DNA of 64,000 nt, taken from CAXXOK01 sp963675655 (GTDB taxonomy: Bacteria; Bacillota; Clostridia; Christensenellales; Aristaeellaceae). The notes below the pieces were generated by a model. It was not told the origin of the DNA and searched no databases. It saw nothing but the letters and a program-made list of their open reading frames with translations. The stretch is taken from NCBI GenBank assembly GCA_963675655.1, contig OY776489.1, forward strand, positions 3,348,001 through 3,412,000, given 5' to 3'. Shown one piece after another: positions 52,565-62,700 of this stretch. How positions within the stretch are numbered: the stretch's first letter is position 1; the number at the start of each line of letters is the position of its first letter. The position numbers and the translations under genes are program-made.

Positions 52565-53384
52565 TTACAGCTGCTCACGCAGCGCACGAACCTTAGCCAC
52601 TGCTGCTTTATAATCCTCATACCGGTTAATATGCTCAACGAAAACAGGCAAATCTCTGCCCAGCGGGTCAATGCGCCGTAAAACACCCAGTAAGTCGATA
52701 TCTCCCTGCCCCGGCAGTACTTCACTGATCAAGCAGGGGAATCCTTTTTCAATGCTACATCTTTCATATGGATGCTCTTTATATAAGGCTTCAGTAATGT
52801 AAAGCATTGATCCAGAAAAGCTTCCCTGTTATTGTATCGTTTAATACCATTGATCATGTTGGTTAAATCCAGATGTACGCCAAACGCTTTCCGGTCTACA
52901 TCCCGTATAAGCTGCAAAAACTCCTCCGAGCTGCTGGGTACCAACCAAGCATCGGCTCCAGCGTATAAAATGTCCGGCTTAGTATAACCGCATCAATAAT
53001 TTCGCGTACGGTTGCTACACATGCTCATAGGTTTCAGCGTACAAATTCCGTGGGTCGTATCCATCCCATATGTCGCCCCGCCCACCGTAAATATTGACAC
53101 AGCATACTGCGTTTGCATATTCTTCCAGCCCAAAAGACCGTTGCGCTTTGCATATCGCTGCTTTGCGTTCGGTTTCATCCTCTGCCATCGGGTTATTCCT
53201 CACACCAACTTCCGCAATTGCAAGACCCCGTGCTTTCTGCCCAGCGCAGATAACGCTCCACCGTTCTATGATCCGTATCTGCAGTAACAGCGGATGAAAG
53301 CACCTCAACCTGCAGGTCCGTAATCATCCTATCCCATTCCTCTTCTGTGGTAAACGGATATCCAACGCTTGCGCCTATTCTCAT
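52565..53384 (-). pseudogene. Broken sugar-phosphate isomerase/epimerase (TIM-barrel) gene
   Basis: Pieces in successive frames line up into one family member: MRIGASVGYPFTTEEEWDRM (frame 1), KARGLAIAEVGVRNNPMAED through DPRNLYAETYEHV (frame 2), ATVREIIDAV and RTFYTLEPM (frame 3), VPSSSEEFLQLIRDVDRKAF and GVHLDLTNMIN to HMKDVALK (frame 4), GFPCLISEVLPGQGDIDLL to the stop (frame 5). The breaks fall near 53224, 53020, 52949 and 52742; three look like one-base losses inside short runs (for example GTGGTA to GTGTA). AP-endonuclease-2-type isomerases act on sugar phosphates. Four disruptions in 820 bases make a working product impossible. Confidence 0.88.
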
Positions 53385-53640
53385 CTATATCCCTTTCCAC
53401 GGCGCTCAATGATATGAAAAAGTTAATCATTCCAGATATTGATCAAACAGAACGGGTGAATCACCGGCTCAAATAGACTGGCTACGCTTTCTTATTCATA
53501 CGGATTGATCTTTCCGTATAGCCTGCTACTGTAATTGTACCGCAAACAAATTACCTTGGCTTATCCTATGTGTATCTATATACATAAATCATAACGGGTT
53601 CAAGTGATGGAGGTATTCTTATCGTTTGATGTTCTTTCTA
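53385..53640. other. Intergenic stretch upstream of the pseudogene
   Basis: About 255 bases between the pseudogene start and the next terminator. It presumably held the promoter of the broken gene. I recognise no gene or clear signal in it. Confidence 0.45.
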
Positions 53641-53673
53641 GACAAAACCACCAGCTAAGCTGGTGGTTTTGTC
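53641..53673 (-). terminator. Terminator of the giant adhesin gene
   Basis: Fifteen-base perfect arms (53641-53655, 53659-53673) with a TAA loop; the A/T-rich outer ends give a U run in both directions. Confidence 0.9.
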
Positions 53674-53705
53674 TATTTTCCGGTTTATGTGTGATGTTTT
53701 CGTAT

Positions 53706-56700
53706 TCAGCCGCCGGTATGGACGCTTTCATCATCCGCACGAATCATTTGGTCGTCCAGCCAGACAATCGCCGTTTCGCTTCCATCCGGGTTGGTTATAG
53801 CATGATAACTTGTTACAGCGGCGGCGATCTCACCCAGATTTTGATTGTTAGATGTTACGTCCACATAGATTTTCGTAGCATTGGTTAATGCGCCACGGCA
53901 AAGCATACGGTTAAGCATAACCACCGCTTCTTCTCTGGTAATGACACGGTTTGGCCGGAATGTACCATCCGTATACGGGGTAATAATACCGTAACGGTAC
54001 GCTTCCTCAATGGTGCTGCGCGCCGAACTGTTTTGAATATCCGTAAAGTGGTACAGCAGCGGCTGGATATAATACGAACGCTGAATGTTCAGGTATTTAG
54101 CAATCATCGTCACAAACGTCGCACGCGTCATTACCTGATCCGGTTTAAACTCCGTATCAGTATAGCCTCTCATAAACCCGTTATCGGTAATCGCCCGAAT
54201 TGCTCCGGCGTATTGATTACCGGGCTGCACATCTGTAAAAACAGTTTGCGCATCCTCTGTGTTAAGCCCCAGAATCGAAGCGAAAATGAACGCGGCATCC
54301 CCACGGGTAATCATGGCGGACGGTGAGAAGCTGCCGTTTGCACTGCTCGGGAAATACGCTTCCTGTACACTAGCACGGGTACGGGATGCTACAACAATCG
54401 TCTTGAATGAAGTATCATCCGCCGTTGCCGTGGGAGGCTCGCTACCAATGATCCGGGCCATTATGGTCTTGCTTACTTCTGCCAAATCATCTTCAATTTC
54501 CGCTGTACGCAGCATAATCCGTATCGTGCGGATTTCGCCCGGTTGCAGGTTTGTCACCCGCCAAAGGATTTCATGCTCGAACGCACTTTCGTCCCACTGC
54601 GGCAACTGGCGGAGTAATGCTGTCCTATGCCAAATCGAGATCAGGGTAAACACTTCACCGCCGTTGCTTTCCTGCACGGTCATCCCCTGCGGAATACCCG
54701 CCAATATAGTAGCCGCGGGTAATACCTCGTCGGATTTGTTGCCATAGGTAATCGTACAGCCAATGTAGCCGTTTTCCAGCGTCCGGTTTAGATCGGTACT
54801 TACATAGATGCCGGTATCGAAGAAGGACAGAGTATCCTCTTCATCTTCATCATCTTCCTCGTCGTCGTCATCTGTTGTTATTTCCACAGGCGTCATGGCG
54901 AAATTGTAATTTACAATGGTATCGCCGACCGCGATAGGTGTACTACTGTTATTGAAGGTTACATACCCATCTTTGGTCGCAACGATATAGTAGTCCGCAT
55001 TGGGATAAACCATAAAGGCATACTGTCCGCCGCCGTCCGACAATTGGGGATTGTTATTGTCCGCAGGCGGGAAGTTTTCTACCGTCGGAAGCGAAACCAG
55101 TGTATTTGGCGTTTTCCCGCTGGCTGCATTGCGCGAGGTATTGGCATAATACAGCTTTACCACTGCGCCGGATACCACCGCCCCCGTCTTCTTATCCGTA
55201 ATCGTACCATAGGGGTCAATCAATACTTCGCTGACATTGGTTTCCCCGCTGCTGCTTATGGTAATCTCGTGGCTGCCTACAATGATCCGCTCGCCGCCTG
55301 TATATTCATAATACACATTCAGCGTATAGGTACCCTCGGAGAGATTATTAGCGGAGAATACACCATTTGTCACGTTCAGATTAACACTGCCGTGTGTACC
55401 GTTACCTACGATCTCCATCGACAATCCGGAGCCGATCAGCTCCCCGCAGGAACTAGCATGACCGCTCTGGTTTTGCAGTGTAACAATACCGATAGCGGAT
55501 TTGGACGGCTTACTGCTTTCCCCGCCCGTGCCCGCAATGTTTCCAACAGGTACGATCTGTTCAAACGTAACTGGCGTTTCTGTGCCGCCTACATTCACGG
55601 GTTTGGTAATGCTGATGTTGTAATCTACATCCCCCTTGGGAATCGCGATTTTGTAACGGCCGTTCGCGCCAGTAATTATTGTCTCGCTGAAGTCGATCGT
55701 CCCATCCCCATCAAAATCCTTATACACAGTAACCGTTGCGCCTCGAACGGGCTTGTTACCTTGGTCGCCATCCGTAACGATACCTTCCACAAAGCCCGGC
55801 GCAAACCGCTCGTAGATCACCGTTACACCATATAGTTTTTTATCGTCGTCTTTTACGATTACGTTGATTGGAATGCTCAATTCTTCGGTGCCCGATAGCT
55901 TCTCGGAGACAAAGGTAATGCTGCAGGTTCCATCGCTCCCGGTAACCGCAGTATTGGTTCCACCCTTGAAGGTCCCAGCCTCGCAAGCAAACGTAACCAG
56001 CACACCGCTAATCGGCTCACCATAATCATCCGTGATCGTTGTGGTTAAAACCGCTTTCGACTTACCATCGCCTAGAACAACCGACGGTTCCGCTGTAAGC
56101 GCAAGGTTGAACTTGGAAAGCACAACATCCTGCGTGATGGTACCCGCGGGATTCGTAGTAAACGACACCTGCGTTGTGACTGCATTGTCCGGGTACCCGT
56201 CCGCCGCTGCGACGATAGTTACATCCTCATCACTTGCGGTGAGTCCCGAAAACCGGTATCTGCCGTCTTCCCCAACCGTCATCGTCGTGATCTCGCTGCC
56301 TGTATAATCCAGCAACCGCACCGTAGCTCCGGCAATGGGGGCATCGGTTTTTGCATCCAACACGGTGCCCGTGAGCACCAGTTCGCTGCTGCCAATAATA
56401 TTGATGGTTACCTGCTGCATTGCACTGGTATCTACGCCGTCGTTTGCGGTGCCGCCATCATCCTGGAGCGTAATCGATACAATGGCCGTACCGCTGAAGA
56501 AGCTGGAGGGTGTAAAGGATAGCGTTCCGTCTGCGCTGATTGCCGGCTGCACATCGAAAAGCTGCGTCTTATCTACATCTACAATGAAGTTGAGTCCCTG
56601 CGCCGCTTCATTCTCCGGTCCACTTGATATTTCCGTTGCCCAAGCCGTAGCGGTGTAGGCTTCCGTGCCAATGCCGACGGATACATCGTCGCCCGCGGTG

Positions 56701-59700
56701 AACACGGGAGCATCATTTACAGCTTTGATATAGATGGTAAAAGTATGTTCAACGGATGTATCCATTCCGCCGTTTGCCGTACCATCGTCATCCTTCAATA
56801 CGACTGTAACTGTTATTGAACCGCTTACGTTCTCCGCCGGGGTAAAGCTGATCCACCCGGTATGCTCGTCTATGGAAGGCTGTGTGGTGAATAGTTCCGT
56901 GCCGTTGCTGACAACCAGAGACGTATTATCCACGGTCATAGAGAATGTATACGTCTGCGATTCATTGCTGGGTCCGGCCGATGCCGTGTCATACACAATC
57001 CATGCCGCGGAATAATCGCCGGAATCCTCATTGACCGAGATATCCCCAATTTCTTCAAAGATCGGTCGGTCATTCACGGATGTGACTGTAATGGTAAAGG
57101 TGTGCTCAAGCGATGTATCCACACCACCGTTTTCCATCCCGTCGTTATCTTTGAGCACAACGGTTACCTGCGCACTGCCAAAAGCATCCTGCACAGGCGT
57201 GAAGCTGATTGCACCGGTAACTGGATTGATGGAAGGTCCTTCAGCAAACAGAGCAACAGCATCGGTAACTACCGTCTTGGTGATCATATACTGGTACGTT
57301 TGGTTTTCGTTCGTCGGCCCAACAAAGCGGGAGCTTTCCTCCGCCCATGCTTCACTGTAATTGCCGCAATCCTCCAAAACGGTAATATCGCCTGCGTCCG
57401 TAAATGAAGGTTGGTCGTTTATGGCGTTAATGGTAATGGTAAACGGATGTTCCGTATGGGTGGTGCCATCGGACAGACTTACGGTAATCTGCGTTGTTCC
57501 AAAGGCGTTGGCCGCAGGTGTAAAAGTAAGCTTGCCGTTTGTTGTTATTTGTGGCTGGGCGCTAAACAATGCTGTATTTTCTGCGGTAACGGTGAAAGTA
57601 AGTTCTTCATCCGCTTCATCCGTTCCGCCTCCTGTGGATAAGCCCGTCGCGAATGCGTCATTCTGATAAGCGCCGCTGTCCTCATTTACCGTTACGTCTC
57701 CCGCCAGCGTAAAGGCAGGCGCGTCGTTTACCCTGCTCACGGTAATGACCAACGCATGGCCTTCGGATGTATCTACACCGCCATTGTCGGTGCCGTCCGT
57801 ATCCTTCAGGTAAACGGTATAGGTTGCCGATCCATTGGCGTTATCAGTCGGTGTAAAGCTGATTGCGCCTGTTTCGGGGTTTATGGACGGTTCTACGCTG
57901 AACAGGCTCGTATTGCCCTGCGTAATCCTGTCCGCTTCGGTTTCCACCATTGAGAACGTGCAATCCGGTGTTTCATTCACAGGCCCAGCGCTGATGCTAC
58001 CCGCATTCGCCCAAGGCTGTGCATACGCGCCCGAATCTTCCAAAACAGTGATATTACCGCCATCCGTAAAGACCGGCTGATCGTTGATCGATCGAATCAC
58101 GATCGTGAACGTATGCTGCGTAGCATCTATTCCATCGTGCAGGGAAGCCGTAACAGCGGTCGTACCGTACGCATCCGCCGCAGGTGTAAAGGTGAGTTTA
58201 CCCTCGCTCGTCATAGCCGGTTGCTGGCTAAAGAGCGTTTCGTTGTCCGCTGTGAGGGTAAAGGCTAGTTCCTGCGTGCTCTCGTCCGTACCGCCGCCGG
58301 TTGTAATGCCGGTTGCATAGGTTGCGTTTTTAAAAGCGCCGCTGTCCTCATCTACGGTAACAGTATCACCTGGGGTAAAGGTCGGCGCATCATTTACCGC
58401 GTTTACGGTAATGGTAAGGCTATGTGCAACCGATGTGTTCAAACCGCCGTTTACCGTGCCATCATCATCCTGCAGGTAAACTAAATACGTTGCCGATCCG
58501 TTTGCGTTCTCCGCAGGCGTAAAGCTAATTGCTCCCGTAGCTTGATCAATCAACGGTTCTGCGCTGAACAGGCTTGTATTGCCAATGGTCACACGCGCAT
58601 CTGCATCCTCCACCATGGAGAAAGCATAGGTTTGCTGCTCATTATCCGGACCGATGAAGATGCTCGCTTCGTTTACCCATGCGTTTGCGTAATCACCGGA
58701 ATCTTCGTTTATAGTAATATTGCCCGCTTCGGTAAAGGTTGGCTGATCATTCACCGGCTGAATGGTAATCGTGAATGATACCGTATCGCTTGTATTATCG
58801 CCGCCATATGCGGTTCCACCATTGTCTTTCAAGGTGACCTCAACCGCCACAACGCCATACGCGTCCGCCTTCGGTGTATAGGTTAGAATACCAAGCGGCG
58901 ATACAGTCGGTAAGCCATCCGATGTAAACCATTCGGGGTGATCGTTTTGAGTGACGACCGTCAGTGCCTGGTCGCTCTCATTGTCCGGGCCTTGAGTCAA
59001 GTTCGTTGCCCAGTTCACAACGGTTTGAGCACCGCAATCCTCCAGCACCGTTTGGTTATCACCGGCTGTGAAGATAGGCGCATCGTTTACGGCGTTTACG
59101 ACGATATCAAAGCTATCGTACGTTGTGTTTGTACCATCGAATACCGATACTTGTACTGTCGTTGTTCCAAACGCATTTGTCGCAGGCGTGAAGGTGAGTT
59201 TGCCCGCCGCAGTCAGCACAGGTTGACTGCTGAACAGTGCAGGTTCATCCGGCGTCAGGGTAATCGTCAGCGATTCCGACGCTTCATCCGTACCGCCGCC
59301 CGGAGTAATATTCGTAGCATAAGTATCGTTTTGATACGCGCCGCTGTCTTCATTTACCGTTACTGTATCGCCCAACATGATTGTTGGCAGATCGTTGACA
59401 GACGAAACGGTAATCGTCAGCGAGTGTCCAGCAGACGTATCCAATCCGCCATCTTCCGTACCATCATTGTCTTTCAGATAAACGGTATACGTAACCGAGC
59501 CGTTTGCATTTTCCGCTGGTGTGAAGCTGATTACGCCCGTATCCGCATCAATCGCGGGCTCGACACTAAACAAGTTGGCATTGCCTTTGGTTATCCGCTC
59601 CTCCGTATCCTCTACCATTGAGAAAGCATAGGTCTGCTGTTCATTGGCAGGGCCAACATTAATGGAGCTTTCCACAACCCAGCCTGCATTGTAAGCGCCC

Positions 59701-62700
59701 GAATCTTCCTGTACCGTTATATCGCCATGATCGGTAAAGGACGGTTGATCGTTCACAGGTTCGACCGTAATCGTAAAGGTTTGTGTCGTACTGGTATCGA
59801 CGCCGCCATTAGCCGTACCGCCGTTATCCGCCAGAGATACGCTTACTTGCGCCGTGCCAAAGGCATCTGCCGCAGGTGTGTAGGTGAGCGTGCCGTTGGC
59901 ATCCAAAAACGGCTGCGCCATAAACAGCGCGTTATTGTTATTGGTAACAACAAACGTTAAGGTTTGCGTGTTTTCATTGTCCGCGCCCGAATATAGTTCG
60001 GTCGCCCAGTGGGTTACCGTCTGCTCACCGCAATCCTCCAATACGACCTGATCTCCGCCTTTTACAAAGGTAGGTTGGTCGTTAATGGATACGATTTCGA
60101 TGATAAAGCTGTACTGTACAGTGTTGGTTTCATCATCCAAAGCTACGCTTACGGTAGTACTTCCATGTGCATCCGGCTTTGTTGTGAACACAAGGTTGCC
60201 GTCGCTGGAAAGCGTTACAGGGCCAGTAAACAGGGTCGTATCATACTCTGTAAGGGTAAAAGTAAGCTTCTGTCCGGCTTCATCCGTACCGCCGCCCGGC
60301 AGAATGTTCGTTGCAAAAGCCGCGTTTTGGTATTCGCCGCTATCCTCATCAACCGTTACTTTACTACCAAGCGAGCAAGAGGGATCGTCATCCATAGCAT
60401 TTACCGTAATGGTAAGCGTATGCACGGCAGATGTGTCTACGCCCTCGCGGTCGGTTCCGCCATTATCTTTCAAATAGACGTTCATCGTGATGGCGCCGTT
60501 CGCGTTCTCTGCCGGAGTGAAGCTAAGCGCTCCCGTGTCGGCATTGATCGTCGGCCCGGCACTGAAGAGGTTGGCATTACCGAAGGTGGTTCTGCTTACC
60601 TCTTGCAGAGAGAAGGTATGCGCCTGCGTTTCATTGTCCGGCCCGACAGCATATTCGCTAACCCATGCAAAGGTTTTAGCGCCGCAGTCTTCATCCACCG
60701 TTATGGCTCCGGTATCGGTAAATGTCGGCTGATCATTTACCGGCAGCACCGTAATGGTAAAGGTTTTTTCAACTGTATTTGCGCCATCGGTTAGCGAAAC
60801 AGTTACCAGCGAAGAGCCATTTGCATTTTCTGCTGGCGTAAAGGTGAGTTTGCCTGTATTCGTCAGCGCAGGCTGCGTACTGAACAGCGCCTCATTCGCC
60901 ACGGTCAGGGTAAAGGTAAGCGTTTGCTCCGCTTCATCCGTCCCGCCACCGGTGGTAATCCCGGTTGCATAGGTATCGTTTTGGTAAGCGCCACTATCCT
61001 CGTTCACGGTAACCGTGCCGCCAAGCATGTAGGTTGGATCATCATCCACTGCAACCACGGTAATGGTCAGCGTGTGTCCAACGGATGTATCCACGCCCTC
61101 GCGCTCGGTACCGCCGTCGTCCTGCATGTATACGGTATAAGTAGCCGATCCATTGGCGTTTTCCGCCGGAGTAAAGCTAACCACGCCCGTATCCGCGTTT
61201 ATCGTCGGTTGTACGCTGAACAGGTTGGTATTGCCATATGTTTCCCTGTCTTCTTCAACCTCCGTCATAGAGAATGAATAGGTTTGATCCGACTCGTTAG
61301 CAGGGCCGACGGAAACGCTGCCGCCTTCGACCCATCCATGGCTATACGCCCCTGAATCTTCTTGCACCGAAATAGCACCCAAGTCGGCAAAACTCGGTTG
61401 GTCATTCACGGGTAACACGGTGATGAGTGCTGGCCCATAGAACGTGGTATCGACTCCGTCGTATAAGGTTCCGCCGTTGTCGATTAGGTTCATGGTAATT
61501 TGCGACGAGCCATTTGCATCTTCCTCCGGGGTGAAGGTTAATGCGCCCGTAGTGTTGATCGCAGGTAAACCCGCGGCTGTAAACAGCGCGCTGTTAGCGC
61601 TTGATACATCAAACGCCAACGTCTGTTCACTTTCATTATCCGCGCCGGTATACAGGTCGGTACCCCAACTGGTAATAGTCTGTGTGCCACAATCCTCCCA
61701 AACCGTCTGGTTGCTGCCTATGGTAAAGGTAGGATGATCGTTCACAGCACGAATGGTAATGGTAAAGCTGCTATCAACCGTGTTGGTTTCATCGTCCAGA
61801 CTGATAGATACTGTCGTTGTGCCAAACTGATCATTAGCCGGGGTGAACGTAAGCACACCCTCCGCCGTCATGGCAGGCTGCACAGCAAACAGCGATTTTT
61901 GATCCGCGGAAAGCGTAAATGTAAGCGATTGCGTTTCTTCATCAGTGCCGCCGCCTGCCGTAATGCCGGTTGCATAGGTTTGCGTAAACAAACCGCTGTC
62001 TTCATTTACAACGATCGGGCCGCCCAATGTGAATGTCGGGTCGTCGTTTACGCTGGTGATGGCAATGGTAAAGGTATGCGCAACGGAAGTGTCCACACCG
62101 CCGTTTGCCGTGCCATCGTCGTCCTTTAACACCACGGTAACCTCTGCGGTGCCGTTGGCGTTTTCCGCCGGGGTGAAGGAGATAACGCCGGTTTGGGAAT
62201 CGATGGCCGGCGCAACGCTGAACAGCTCCGTGTTGCCCTGTACGTTCACGCTTCCCGGCGTCAAGGAGAAGTTGTATGTCTGCGTTTCGTTGATCGTCGG
62301 GCCAAGGTACATCGAGTCCAAATCTACCCAAGCGCTGGAATAAGCGCCGCTGTCCTCTGCTACGGTAATATCCTCGTCTGCATCCAACGCAGAGAAGGTC
62401 GGCTGGTCGTTCACCGGTTTTACAGTGATGACAAACGTATCCTGATACAGCACCGCATCCGCATTATTATCGCTGGTATCATCACCGCCGTTTGCTGTTC
62501 CGCCGTTATCAGTCAGGTACACGGTCACCGTAGCGCTGCCGTACATATTATCCGCCGGTGTATACGTCAGCACGCCGCTGTCATCCAAAGCCGGCTGTCC
62601 GCCGGATGCAAACAGGTCGTTATTATCGTTGGCTAAATGGAATGTCAGCGTTTGCCCATCTTCATTCGCCGGGCCTTTGGAAATATCCGCCGCCCAACCG

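Noticed and set aside
52565..53384. Several small separate genes on the minus strand
   Set aside because: The pieces join into one isomerase/epimerase when the frame is shifted, so they are parts of one broken gene.
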